A DNA stretch of 64,000 bases from positions 620,001 through 684,000 of the forward strand of contig NZ_JAGIOD010000001.1 in assembly GCF_017876545.1 (NCBI RefSeq), read 5' to 3'. The notes below the pieces were generated by a model that saw only the letters and a program-made list of their open reading frames with translations, did not search any database and was not told the origin of the DNA. Position 1 is the first letter of the stretch. The number at the start of each line of letters is the position of its first letter. Source of the DNA: Brachybacterium sacelli (lineage in GTDB: Bacteria; Actinomycetota; Actinomycetes; Actinomycetales; Dermabacteraceae). The position numbers were made by a program, and so were the translations under genes. Positions 53,807 through 62,986 of this stretch are shown piece after piece.

Positions 53807-54654
53807 GACGCCCTGCCCCGCCGCGCCTGCATGCCGGGCGGCCGGGGGCGACGGCCGTCATGGGTGGCATGGAAGCGGTCGACCCCTCACCCACCCCGAC
53901 GCCGCACGCCCCGTCCCGCCGCGTCCTGCTGCTGGCGGGAGCCGCTGCGGCCGCGGTCGCCGGGACCGTCGCCGCCGGGACGATACTGACCCGGGGCGAC
54001 GGAGCCGCCACGGCCGCCTCCGCCGTCGGGGGCGGCGCCATGGATCCGTCCACCACCGGGTCCTTCCTCGACGTGCCGGAGAACGTTGAGGGCCGGGAGG
54101 CCATGGTCTGGGCCCATACGACCGGCGTGCAGCCGGCCCTGAACGGGTCCCGCTACGCCCCGGATCAGGTGGTCACCCGTGGGGACCTCGCGGTGGCGCT
54201 GCACCGCTTCGCCGGCTCCCCCGCCGTCCCGCTCGCGGACACCCCGGCCCTGCTCGCCGACCTCGGCGAGGACCCCGACCGGGCCGCCGCGCTGCTGTGG
54301 CTGTACGGGCAGGGTGCGCTCTGGGGCGACGCCTCCCTGCAGGTGCATCCCGAGCGGAGCGCGACCCGCGATGATACGGCGGGCCTGCTGGCCGCGCTGC
54401 TGCGCCCGGCGCTGGCCGGTGTCGGCGCCACCTGGGTCCCCTCGGCCGACGCCCCGACATCGCAGTCGCAGTCGCAGTCGCAGTCGGCCGAACCCTGGAG
54501 CTCGCTCGCGGATGCGCGCTGGCTCGAGGCGGCGGGCATGGTTCCCGACGCGCCGCCGGGCACCCTCTGGGCCGGGAAGGACGACGTCACCCGCGCGGAC
54601 CTCGCGATCTGCCTGCACCGCGCCGACACCGCCATCGCCGGCGCGATGGGGTGA
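53797..54654 (+). CDS. membrane-anchored SLH-domain-like protein
   Basis: 285 aa. A hydrophobic segment (SRRVLLLAGAAAAAVAGTVAAG, about residues 41-62) anchors or exports the protein. Two S-layer-homology-like modules follow: FLDVPENVEGREAMVWAHTTGVQPAL with VVTRGDLAVALHRF, and WLEAAGMVP with DVTRADLAICLHR. A Ser-Gln linker (SQSQSQSQ) coded by a six-base repeat lies between them. SLH modules bind secondary wall polymers in other bacteria. Overlap with the upstream SGNH-like gene implies joint expression and perhaps a shared surface role (inference). Confidence 0.7.
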   Translation: MAVRRPAPPRLHAGRPGATAVMGGMEAVDPSPTPTPHAPSRRVLLLAGAAAAAVAGTVAAGTILTRGDGAATAASAVGGGAMDPSTTGSFLDVPENVEGREAMVWAHTTGVQPALNGSRYAPDQVVTRGDLAVALHRFAGSPAVPLADTPALLADLGEDPDRAAALLWLYGQGALWGDASLQVHPERSATRDDTAGLLAALLRPALAGVGATWVPSADAPTSQSQSQSQSAEPWSSLADARWLEAAGMVPDAPPGTLWAGKDDVTRADLAICLHRADTAIAGAMG

Positions 54655-54719
54655 GCCCCCGGCGGACCGCACCGCGATAACAGCCCCGACGTGTCGCCGC
54701 TCACGCATAGGGTTGTCCC

Positions 54720-57700
54720 ATGCCATCGACCCCCGCTCACGCTGCATACCTCCGCCACCCCGACGTCCGCGGCGACAGCGTCGTCTTCACCGCGGCCAAC
54801 GACGTGTGGCTCGCACCCCTCGCCGGCGGCCGCGCCTGGCGTCTGACCGACGAGGGCGCCCCCGTCGCCCACCCGCGGTTCTCGCCCGACGGCATCCACG
54901 TCGCCTACACCTCCCGCACCTCCGGCGGCCCCGAGGTGTGGGTGATCCCGGTCGAGGGCGACACCGCCCCGCGCCGCCTGACCACCTGGGGGAAGCCGTC
55001 GACGAAGGTCGTCGGCTGGCTCCCGGACGGCCGTGTCATCGCCTCCACCAGCTACGGCGCCCCCGTCGCGCGGGACGCGCAGCTGTGGGCGGTCGACCTC
55101 GACGGTCACGCCGAGGTGCTTCCCCTGGGCCGCAGCGGCGAGGTCGCGATCCACCCCTCGGGCACCACCGTGGTCGCCACCCCGACCGGGCGCGACCAGG
55201 CCTCCTGGAAGCACTACCAGGGCGGCACCGCCGCGAAGCTCTGGATCTCCCACGAGGACGTCGCCCTGGACGCCCCGCCCGCCGCGCATGCCGCCCGCTC
55301 CTGGGAGCGGCTGCTCGAGAGCATCCTGGCCTCGAAGCGGCGCATCGCCTGGTACGGCGACCGTCTGCTGTTCGCCTCGGATACCCCCGGGGTCGACGCG
55401 GCCCGCGCCGACCGCGCCACCGCGAACCTCTGGTCCGTGGCGCTGGACGGCTCCGACCTGCAGGTCCACACCTCGCTGACCTCCGATCAGGGCTACCTGC
55501 GCGAGCCCGCCACCGACGGCAGCACGATCGTCTTCACCTCGCGGGGCCGGCTGTTCGCCATGGACTCGCTGGACGCGGCGCCGCGCGAGGTCGAGATCCT
55601 GGCCTCCGGCGTCGGCGCCTCCCGCCTGCCGCGTCCCGCCTCCCCGGACGCGAACCTGCTGGCCATGCGCCCGGTGCATGACGCCCGTGCGAGCGTCGTC
55701 GAGTGGCGGGGCAGCGCCCACGCCCTGACCCACCGTGGCGGTCCCGCGCGTCTGCTCGGCGGTACCTGCGGGCTGCGTCTGCGCGAGGTCCGCCCGCTCG
55801 GCCGCTCCCCCTTCGCCCTGTTCGTCACCGACGCGAAGGCCCTTGCGGATCGCGAGACCGGAGGCGTCGGCTCCGACGTGCTGGCGCTGGCGCGCCTGGA
55901 CGGCGGCGGCGAGGAGATCCGCTTCGACCTCGGGGACGTGGGCCGGATCCTGCACGCGATCCCCTCCCCGGACGGCTCCAAGGTCGCGATCTCCACGCAC
56001 GACAACGTGGTGCGCCTGGTGACGCTGCGCGGCCTGACCGACCCGGCGAAGACCTCGTCGGCCCCCTCGACGGGCGGGCCCGCCTCCCCGTGGGAGCAGG
56101 AGGGCGAGGACGCTCCGGCGCCGCCGCGGCTCGACCACGTGCGCGAGGTGGGACGCTCCACCGGTGGCGAGGTGGCCGACCTGGCCTGGTCCCCGGACGG
56201 CCGCTGGCTGGTGTGGACCGAGCCGAACTCGTGGATGCTCAGCCGGTTGATGATCTCGGACACCGAGGACGCCGAGCCGATGGGTCGCGCGCTCACCTCA
56301 GGCAAGTACCAGGACTCGGCCCCGGCCTTCAGCGCGGACGGCAAGCACCTGGCACTGCTGTCGCTGCGCACCTTCGAGACGGTCTACGACGACATGGTCT
56401 TCGACCTCGGCTTCGTCAACGCGGAGCGGCCCTTCCTGATCCCCCTGGAGCGCTCCACGCCCGACCCGTTCGGTCCGCAGCCGGACGGCTGGGGCGCGAG
56501 CGCCGAGGACGACAAGGCCGGGCAGAGGTCGACCGGCACGGAGTCCGCCGGGGGCGGGCAGGCCGCAGCGGGCACGCACGGCGCGACGGCGAGCGAGGCC
56601 GGGGGCCACCCGGTCGGCGCCACCAGTCCGTCCGGGGCCGACGAGGCGACGAAACCCCCGGTCACCCGCGTGGACCTGGAGTCGGTCGAGGCGCGCCTGG
56701 TGCCGTTCCCGGTGATCTCCGGCTCGTACTCGCACCTGACCGCGGTCAGCGGCGGCTTCGTATGGCTGCGCCACCCGCAGCAGGGCGTGCTCGGCTCCGC
56801 GCGTGCGGGCGTCGAGGGCGAGGAGCCGCGGCCCACCCTCGAGCACTGGGCCCTCGCCGACCGCAAGCTCACCGTGCTCGCCGAGGGCGTCACCGACCTC
56901 TCGGCCTCCGGTGACGGCGAGACCCTGGTCATCAGGCAGGGGGAGAACTGGGTGCAGGTCCCGGCCTCCCGCAAGGTCGAGGACGACGATCCCGCCCGGG
57001 TGGCCATCGACACCGGGCGCCTGCGGCTGTTCGTCGACCCCGTCGAGGAGCGTCGCGGGATGCTCTGGGACAACTACCGGATCATGGCCCAGCAGTACTG
57101 GCGCGCCGATCTGGACGGCATGGACTGGCACGCGATGACCTCCTGGTACGACCCGGTGGTGGAGCGGGTGGTCACCGAGGACGACTTCCAGGACATGATG
57201 TGGGAGGTCCAGGGCGAGCTCGGCACCTCCCACGCCTACGTGATGGGCGGCGTCTACCAGGCCGATCCTCCGATGCTGCCCGCCTATCTCGGCGCCGACA
57301 TCGAGCATCGCGACGGGCGCTGGGTGATCACCCGGATCCTGCCCGGGGATTCCTCCGACCCGGAGGCCCGCTCCCCGCTGCTGGCACCGGGCGTGGCCGC
57401 AGAGGTGGGCGATGCGGTCGTGCGGGTGGACGGGCGCGACGTCGGCCCCGCCGGCGGAGGCGTGCAAGGACAGCTGGTCGGCTCCGCGGACACCCCGACG
57501 GAGCTCGTGCTCGAGCGAGACGGGGTCGAGCGCCGCGTCGCCGTCATCCCGCTGGCCGACGACTCCCAGCTGCGCTACCAGGACTGGGTCGCCTCACGGC
57601 GCGCCCGGGTCGAGGAGCTCTCGAACGGTCGCCTCGGGTACCTGCACATCCCCGACATGGTCTCCTCCGGCTGGGCGCAGATGCACCGTGACCTGCGCGA

Positions 57701-58241
57701 GGCCTCCACCAAGGAGGGCATCGTGGTCGACGTGCGCTACAACAGCGGCGGCCACACCTCGCAGCTGGTCACCGACCGTCTCGCGCGCCGCGTGCTGTCC
57801 TGGGACTACCCACGCCACGAGACGCCGGGGACCTATCCGCAGTTCGCGCCCCGCGGCGCCTTGGTGCTGGTGACCAACCAGGAGGCCGGGTCCGACGGCG
57901 ACATCGTGGGTGCCGTCGCCCGGGCGATGAAGATCGGTCCCGTGGTCGGCATGCGCACCTGGGGCGGCGTGATCGGCATCGACGGCCGCTACGACCTGGT
58001 CGACGGCACCGGCGTCACCCAGCCGAAGTACGCCAGCTGGTTCGAGGGCGAGGACTGGGAGATCGAGAACTACGGCGTCGAGCCCGACATCGAGATCCCG
58101 CTGCCGCCGAACGCCTGGGTGAGCGGTGAGGACCCGCAGCTCGAGCGCGGGGTCACCGAGGCGCTCACCCTGCTCGAACGGACGCCCGCCGCGAGCGCTC
58201 CCCCGCTGCCCGCGCCGCGCTTCGGACGCCAAGCCGGCTGA
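54720..58241 (+). CDS. tricorn-type S41 peptidase
   Basis: 1173 aa cytosolic protease built like tricorn: N-terminal six- and seven-bladed beta-propellers (about residues 1-650, with PD40-type repeats and a low-complexity acidic/Gly insertion near 590-640), a mixed domain, a PDZ domain (about 860-950) and a C-terminal S41 core. Catalytic H838 (GTSHAYV), S1058 (EAGSDGD) and E1116 (IENYGVEPD) lie with spacings of 220 and 58 residues, nearly identical to tricorn (746, 965, 1023). It likely trims peptides from Clp or the proteasome. TAGGGT precedes the ATG by six bases. Confidence 0.93.
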   Translation: MPSTPAHAAYLRHPDVRGDSVVFTAANDVWLAPLAGGRAWRLTDEGAPVAHPRFSPDGIHVAYTSRTSGGPEVWVIPVEGDTAPRRLTTWGKPSTKVVGWLPDGRVIASTSYGAPVARDAQLWAVDLDGHAEVLPLGRSGEVAIHPSGTTVVATPTGRDQASWKHYQGGTAAKLWISHEDVALDAPPAAHAARSWERLLESILASKRRIAWYGDRLLFASDTPGVDAARADRATANLWSVALDGSDLQVHTSLTSDQGYLREPATDGSTIVFTSRGRLFAMDSLDAAPREVEILASGVGASRLPRPASPDANLLAMRPVHDARASVVEWRGSAHALTHRGGPARLLGGTCGLRLREVRPLGRSPFALFVTDAKALADRETGGVGSDVLALARLDGGGEEIRFDLGDVGRILHAIPSPDGSKVAISTHDNVVRLVTLRGLTDPAKTSSAPSTGGPASPWEQEGEDAPAPPRLDHVREVGRSTGGEVADLAWSPDGRWLVWTEPNSWMLSRLMISDTEDAEPMGRALTSGKYQDSAPAFSADGKHLALLSLRTFETVYDDMVFDLGFVNAERPFLIPLERSTPDPFGPQPDGWGASAEDDKAGQRSTGTESAGGGQAAAGTHGATASEAGGHPVGATSPSGADEATKPPVTRVDLESVEARLVPFPVISGSYSHLTAVSGGFVWLRHPQQGVLGSARAGVEGEEPRPTLEHWALADRKLTVLAEGVTDLSASGDGETLVIRQGENWVQVPASRKVEDDDPARVAIDTGRLRLFVDPVEERRGMLWDNYRIMAQQYWRADLDGMDWHAMTSWYDPVVERVVTEDDFQDMMWEVQGELGTSHAYVMGGVYQADPPMLPAYLGADIEHRDGRWVITRILPGDSSDPEARSPLLAPGVAAEVGDAVVRVDGRDVGPAGGGVQGQLVGSADTPTELVLERDGVERRVAVIPLADDSQLRYQDWVASRRARVEELSNGRLGYLHIPDMVSSGWAQMHRDLREASTKEGIVVDVRYNSGGHTSQLVTDRLARRVLSWDYPRHETPGTYPQFAPRGALVLVTNQEAGSDGDIVGAVARAMKIGPVVGMRTWGGVIGIDGRYDLVDGTGVTQPKYASWFEGEDWEIENYGVEPDIEIPLPPNAWVSGEDPQLERGVTEALTLLERTPAASAPPLPAPRFGRQAG

Positions 58242-58272
58242 CCCGAGCCGACTGAGTCGGCCCCCGCGGATC

Positions 58273-58318
58273 GTCGCCCCAGGACCGATGTTTCGTCGAA
58301 CACCGGTCCTGGGGCGAC
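58273..58318. terminator. hairpin terminator after tricorn gene
   Basis: Perfect 15-bp arms (58273-58287 and 58304-58318; GTCGCCCCAGGACCG and complement) enclose a 16-base loop that itself contains TGTT/AACA. It sits 31 bases after the stop codon. Confidence 0.85.
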
Positions 58319-58445
58319 AATCGGTGGCGCCGGACGAGCCGGCAGCCCCCTCCCCCCGCCGCGCGGCGCAGGACCCGGCAGGACGGCCGAATGGCAGCGA
58401 GGGCCCCATGTGGGTCAGCGCGGGTCGGCGAGGGCTCCACGCGGG

Positions 58446-58757
58446 TCAGCGCGGCATGTGGGCGACGATCTCGGGATGGCGCACCGCCAGGTCCTGGCGC
58501 TGCACGGGGCGGTCGAAGCGCCCAGGCTCCGCCTCGTGCGCGGCGGTGCGGGCCACGGGATGGACGTCGTCGGGCTGAAGGTCGCGGGCGATCATCTCGT
58601 TGCCGAAGGCGAGGCGCTCGCGGGGAGTGAGCGGCGCGTCGCCCAGTTCCCGTGGGGCGGCGATCCGTGAGGCGAGCAGCCGGGTGAGAGCCCCGAGGGC
58701 CACGGCGACGACGGCGATGAGAACGATGAGCGTGAGGCCGATCAGTGCGGAGGTCAT
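58446..58757 (-). CDS. small single-pass membrane protein, unknown
   Basis: 103 aa with one N-terminal hydrophobic helix (IGLTLIVLIAVVAVALGAL, about residues 5-23) and a charged cytosolic tail (RFDRPVQRQDLAVRHPEIVAHM). Not recognised as a family. The ATG at 58757 has a weak AGGA upstream. It is divergent from the LysR gene at 58847. The codon pattern and a sensible topology favour a real gene. Confidence 0.6.
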   Translation of the reverse strand: MTSALIGLTLIVLIAVVAVALGALTRLLASRIAAPRELGDAPLTPRERLAFGNEMIARDLQPDDVHPVARTAAHEAEPGRFDRPVQRQDLAVRHPEIVAHMPR

Positions 58758-58812
58758 GTCTCGATCCTGGGCCGGAGCACCCTTCAGGACAAGCGATGAT
58801 TCATGCCCCACT

Positions 58813-58829
58813 GTTCAGCGGGACTGAAC
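58813..58829. promoter_or_regulatory. dyad in LysR promoter
   Basis: GTTCAGCGGGACTGAAC (6+5+6, arms perfect) lies directly upstream of a TAGGGT -10 (58835-58840) and the LysR ATG at 58847. It could be the regulator's own binding site, giving autorepression. Confidence 0.6.
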
Positions 58830-58846
58830 GGCAGTAGGGTCGCCGC

Positions 58847-59857
58847 ATGCTCGATCCCGTCAAGCTCCGCGTCCTGCGCTCGGTCGTCGAGACCGGCAGC
58901 ATCCGAGCGAGCGCCGAAGCGCTCGGCTACACCCCGTCGGCCGTCAGCCAGCACCTGTCGACGCTGCGCCGGGAGACCGGCCTGGAACTGGTCGAGCGCA
59001 CCGGCCGGGGCATCACGGTCACCGCCCACGCCCGGATCCTCGCGGAGGAGGCGGGCACCGCCCTGGACGCTCTGGCCGTCCTCGAGCGCACCGTGAAGGA
59101 CCTGCGGTCGGGACGCACCGGGACCCTCCGCCTCGGGTACGCCACCTCGATCGCCTCCACCTGGATCCCGGAGCTGGCGCGCGACGTGCGCCGCCGGTAC
59201 CCGGATCTCGGTCTCGAGCTGGCCCTGCGCGACTGCAGCTGCGAGGACCTCGCCGAGGCCGGGATGGACATCATCGTCGGCGAGGGCACGGCCGACGCCG
59301 TTCCGGAGGAGTGGGCCGTCCAGGACATCCTCGAGGAGGGATACGTGGCGCTGGTCGGCACGGGCCACCCGCTCGCCGGGCGGTCGAGCCTCCCGATGAA
59401 GGACCTCGCCGACCAGTCCTGGGTGACCGACGACCCGCTGGAGTCCTTCTGGTTCGACCGGATCGGTTCCGCCTGCCGCGCGGCGGGCTTCTCCCCCTGC
59501 GTCGACGCGAATCCCAACGATTTCCCGACGGTGCTGGGCTTCGTCGCGACCGGCGACTACGTGAGCGTCCAGCCGTCGGTGATCGCCCAGTACCTGCGAC
59601 CCGACGTCCTGGCGATCCCGCTCGATCCGCCGGCGCCGCGACGACGGCTGCGGGTGCAGGTGCGCCGCACGGTCGAGCGCAATCCCGCGGCGCGGTACAT
59701 CGTCCAGCGCATCCACGCCGCCGCCGAACGGCGGGCCCGGGAGATCCCCGGGGCCGTCCACCTCGGGGTCGGTCCGACCGGCGCTCCGTCGCAGGCCGCG
59801 ACCGAGGCGACGGCGCCGCGGTCGGCCGACGTATCGCAGTCGGCCGGTGTCGCATAG
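58847..59857 (+). CDS. LysR-type transcriptional regulator
   Basis: 336 aa: N-terminal HTH (LDPVKLRVLRSVVETGSIR, TPSAVSQHLSTLRRETG) and a LysR substrate domain opening TLRLGYATSIASTWIPELA; a 40-residue Ala/Ser-rich tail is extra. The TAGGGT hexamer six bases before the ATG suggests a leaderless message. Its nearest neighbours are the small membrane protein (divergent) and an SRPBCC gene downstream; no obvious metabolic target. Confidence 0.88.
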   Translation: MLDPVKLRVLRSVVETGSIRASAEALGYTPSAVSQHLSTLRRETGLELVERTGRGITVTAHARILAEEAGTALDALAVLERTVKDLRSGRTGTLRLGYATSIASTWIPELARDVRRRYPDLGLELALRDCSCEDLAEAGMDIIVGEGTADAVPEEWAVQDILEEGYVALVGTGHPLAGRSSLPMKDLADQSWVTDDPLESFWFDRIGSACRAAGFSPCVDANPNDFPTVLGFVATGDYVSVQPSVIAQYLRPDVLAIPLDPPAPRRRLRVQVRRTVERNPAARYIVQRIHAAAERRAREIPGAVHLGVGPTGAPSQAATEATAPRSADVSQSAGVA

Positions 59858-59977
59858 GCCGCCACCACCCGCATCCCGGGCGCCGTCCGGCTCCGATCCC
59901 CGGGCGGCGGTTCGGGTGGACAATGGCGCTACGTCGTCGGCGCCGCGCATTCGCAGCGGTGCCCGGAAGGAGTTCTC

Positions 59978-60502
59978 GTGACCGCATCCGACATCGACCG
60001 GCGCATCGTCGATCTCCCCGTCGCGGTCGACCTCACGGAGGACGCCGTGATCCTGGAGGTCGACCTCTCCGGCACCGCCGAGCAGATCTGGTCGCACCTG
60101 ACCGACCCGGAACTCCTGGCCACCTGGTCACCCATCATCCCCGAGCGGCCGCTGACCGAGGTGGGGCCCGTGCTGTCGCGGGAGACCCCGGAGGCCGACC
60201 CCGTGAGCACCGACGTGCTGGCCATGGCCGACGGGCATGCACTGACCCACCGCTGGGGCGATGACGTGCTGGAATGGCTGGTCGACGAGGCCCGGCTGAC
60301 GCTCCTGATGAAGGTGTCCGCGCCCCAGTACGCGCCGACCTACCTGGCCGGCTGGCAGGTGTGCCTGGCGGTGCTCGACGCGCGGCTGGACGGCCTCGAC
60401 CAGTCGCGGATCGTGGGCCGGGAGGCGCTCGAGCACGGGTGGGAGCAGGTGCGCGAGCGCTACGCCCAGCAACTCGATCTGCCGGACCAGCCCCCGATCT
60501 GA
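59978..60502 (+). CDS. SRPBCC-family (AHSA1-like) protein
   Basis: 174 aa protein of the START/SRPBCC superfamily: LEVDLSGTAEQIWSHLTDPELLATWSP near residue 27 is the typical activator-of-Hsp90-ATPase-1-like opening, and THRWGDDVLEWLVD with LAGWQVCLAVLDARLDG closes the fold. The GTG at 59978 is supported by GGAAGGAG five bases upstream. Ligand and function unknown; such proteins often follow regulators, here a LysR gene 120 bp upstream. Confidence 0.82.
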   Translation: MTASDIDRRIVDLPVAVDLTEDAVILEVDLSGTAEQIWSHLTDPELLATWSPIIPERPLTEVGPVLSRETPEADPVSTDVLAMADGHALTHRWGDDVLEWLVDEARLTLLMKVSAPQYAPTYLAGWQVCLAVLDARLDGLDQSRIVGREALEHGWEQVRERYAQQLDLPDQPPI

Positions 60503-60653
60503 ACCGCTCCCCGCCGGGCGAAGTCGGCGCCCCCTGGGCAGCACCCCTCCGGTTCGCACCCGCCGAGGTGGGGTGGGCGCTCCGCCGCTGTGCAGCTCAC
60601 CGGGAGCGCGCCGTCCCGCCAGGAACGGCTCCGAACCCGCCCGTCGGGGCGGA

Positions 60654-60944
60654 TCAGACCTCGCCGATGCGCAGCTCGACCTCGATCTCGTCACCGACGT
60701 CGACCTGCTCGGCGCGCTGGACGACGACCTTGACCGGCACCAGATATCCGCCCTCCCGCGGGAACAGGGAGGTCGTGAACTCGGTGCCGCCTATCCGAGC
60801 CGTCGCCGGGATGCAGCCCCACCCGTAGGTGACCTCGCGCGAGATGGCACCGATCGCGTCCGCCTCCTCGTCGGGCACAGGAGCGAACACGAACGGCGCG
60901 GGGCCGCGCCACTCGATCGTCGTGGTGGTGAAGAGGAGGTCCAC
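60654..60944 (-). CDS. DUF1905-domain protein
   Basis: 96 aa protein with a full DUF1905 domain: LFTTTTIEWRGPAPFVFAPV, GWGCIPATARIGGTEFTTSLFPREGGYLVPVKVVVQRAE and DVGDEIEVEL. The GTG at 60944 is preferred because TACGCT lies seven bases upstream and the domain starts immediately; a longer frame reaches 61040. Function is unknown. Divergent from the universal stress protein gene. Confidence 0.82.
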   Translation of the reverse strand: MDLLFTTTTIEWRGPAPFVFAPVPDEEADAIGAISREVTYGWGCIPATARIGGTEFTTSLFPREGGYLVPVKVVVQRAEQVDVGDEIEVELRIGEV

Positions 60945-61078
60945 AGCTCGAGCGTAGACCTGAGCCGGGACCTCCGCTGCGCCCCCGGGAGGATCCGTCG
61001 ATACGATGAAGCCATCGGCGACGGCCGACCACGGGGGCACCGTCGTCGGACCACGAACGCCCCCGGCAGGAGGCTGTG

Positions 61079-62083
61079 ATGAACGACGACATCCGCACCT
61101 CGGACTCGCCCATCCCCTATGTCCCCGACGCCCGCGAACTCGGCGTCCTGGTCGGGTTCGACGGCTCCGACCAGGCGGTCCTGGCGCTGCACTACGCGGC
61201 CCGCGCCGCTCAGCGTCTCGAGGCGCGGCTGACCGTCGTCACCGCCTACACCGTCCCGCCGATGCTGTACGCCAACATCGCCTCGATCCCCACGGAGCCC
61301 GAGGCCGCCGCCCGGAAGGCGGCCGCCCAGCAGCTGCTGGACGAGGCGAGCGAGCATCTGCGCGGCTACCCCGGCGAGGTCGCGATGGGCCTCGAGGAAG
61401 GCGACGCCGCCGGAGTCATGGTGCGGCACTCCGCCGACGCCCAGCTGGCCGTGGTCGGAGCCCGGGGACGAGGCGGATTCCTCGGCCGGCTGCTCGGCTC
61501 CGTCTCCTCGGCGCTGCCCGCGCACGCCCACTGCCCCACCGTCGTCGTCCCGAGCCGGTACGAGATCGGGACCGGCGAGGGTGCCGCACGTTTCGCCCCC
61601 GTCCAGGACGAGTCGCCCGTGGTGGCCGGCGTGGACCACTCCGCGCAGAGCGACGTCGCCGTGCTCCTGGCGGTGCAGGCGGCGCGAAATCGGAGGGCGC
61701 CGCTGCATCTGGTGATGGCCATGCCGCCGCCGGAGAACTGGGGTGGCGGCTATGGCATCGCGATCCCCGAGCCCGGGATCATCGAGAAGCACCAGCAGGA
61801 GCTCGCCGCGGACCTCACCCGCTATGCCGACACCCTCCGCGAGAGGTACCCGGATCTGGAGCTGACCAGTGAGGTCGAGCTGGCGGATCCGGCGACGCAG
61901 CTGGTGGAACACTCCGCCCGGGCGCAGCTGGTCGTGCTCGGCACCCGCGGTCACGGGCGCGTCGCCAGCGCTGTGCTGGGCTCGGTCTCCCGGTCCGTGC
62001 TCCAGCGCGCCGAGGGGCCGGTGATGGTGGTGCCCGATCTGGATCCGGCGCGGATCAGGACGGACCGTCGCCGGCCACGATGA
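61079..62083 (+). CDS. universal stress protein, two-domain
   Basis: 334 aa with two UspA-like domains (about residues 22-160 and 185-325). Each ends with the ATP-binding Gly pattern: VVGARGRGGFLGRLLGSVS and VLGTRGHGRVASAVLGSVS. Tandem USPs of this kind are common in actinobacteria and respond to hypoxia or stationary stress. AGGAGG lies five bases before the ATG at 61079; a GTG three bases earlier would add one residue. A membrane protein gene follows 71 bp downstream. Confidence 0.92.
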   Translation: MNDDIRTSDSPIPYVPDARELGVLVGFDGSDQAVLALHYAARAAQRLEARLTVVTAYTVPPMLYANIASIPTEPEAAARKAAAQQLLDEASEHLRGYPGEVAMGLEEGDAAGVMVRHSADAQLAVVGARGRGGFLGRLLGSVSSALPAHAHCPTVVVPSRYEIGTGEGAARFAPVQDESPVVAGVDHSAQSDVAVLLAVQAARNRRAPLHLVMAMPPPENWGGGYGIAIPEPGIIEKHQQELAADLTRYADTLRERYPDLELTSEVELADPATQLVEHSARAQLVVLGTRGHGRVASAVLGSVSRSVLQRAEGPVMVVPDLDPARIRTDRRRPR

Positions 62084-62154
62084 ACCGACGACGGGCACGT
62101 CACGATCGAGCCTGACAACGGCACGACGGGGCGCGACCGAGGCACAATGGAGGC

Positions 62155-62838
62155 GTGTCCTCGAGTCGCTCTCCCCTGCGCCTGCTGCGCGGGGGTGCTG
62201 CCGCAACGCTGGCCACCTCGGTCGCCCTGGGCGGGCACCTGGTGGGCGGCGGCGCGATGCCGTCGTGGCTCGGGCTGCTGCTGCCCTGGTGGCTGTCGGT
62301 CGCGGCCTGCACCGTGCTGGCCGGCTCGCGCTTCTCCCTGCCGCGGATGAGTGCCGCCGTGGTGGCCTGTCAGGCCCTGTTCCACGGCCTGTTCACCGCT
62401 GGCACACCCGGGGATCCCACCGTGCAGCTGACCGCCCCGCCGGGCTCGCACCTCGACCACGGCGCGCACCTCGCGGGCAACGGTGCGGGCCACTCCGCCC
62501 ACGCGGCCGATGCCACCTCGCCGGGGGTCGCCACCGCGGCCGAGCACGTCCTGCACGGGGCCCACGGCGACCTGCGGATGCTGCTGTGGCACCTGATCGC
62601 CGCACTGGTCACGGCGCTGCTGCTGCACCGTGGCGAATCGATGCTGTGGCATTCGTTCTCCCTGGCCGGGCAGCTCCTGGCCTTTTTCCGTCGGCCGCGC
62701 GCTGCCACCGTCGCGCCGACGTTCGCGCTGCCCGCCCAGGCACGGGTGGTGCCCGCGACCGCGCACCTGCGTCCCGCCCGTCGGGCCGTCCTCGCGCCCC
62801 AGCTGCGGCGCGGACCGCCCCTGGTCCTGGCCGCCTGA
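62155..62838 (+). CDS. His-rich membrane protein in copper/haem module
   Basis: 227 aa, not assigned to a named family. About four hydrophobic segments with a large loop rich in His (HLDHGAHLAGNGAGHSAH, then EHVLHGAHGDL) that could bind copper, and a basic C-terminal tail. The GTG at 62155 has GGAGGC upstream. It precedes a PCu(A)C chaperone and a DyP peroxidase on the same strand; similar small membrane proteins accompany copper-trafficking genes in actinobacteria, so a role in copper handling is inferred. Confidence 0.65.
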   Translation: MSSSRSPLRLLRGGAAATLATSVALGGHLVGGGAMPSWLGLLLPWWLSVAACTVLAGSRFSLPRMSAAVVACQALFHGLFTAGTPGDPTVQLTAPPGSHLDHGAHLAGNGAGHSAHAADATSPGVATAAEHVLHGAHGDLRMLLWHLIAALVTALLLHRGESMLWHSFSLAGQLLAFFRRPRAATVAPTFALPAQARVVPATAHLRPARRAVLAPQLRRGPPLVLAA

Positions 62839-62986
62839 GACCCCGACGCCCTGCGTCGCGCCTCGGGCCGCTCTCCCGGTCGATCACCCCGCGCCGCCCC
62901 CTGTGCCCGCGCGGGCCCCTCCGCGCTCCCCGCCGCCCGAGCTCCGTATGCCGGCGGTCCTCGGGAGCACCCCGAAAGGACCTCTG

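Noticed and set aside
58406-58460. GGGTCAGCGCGG direct repeats near the end of the small membrane protein gene
   Set aside because: Only two short copies, partly in a coding end; not distinguishable from GC-rich chance similarity.
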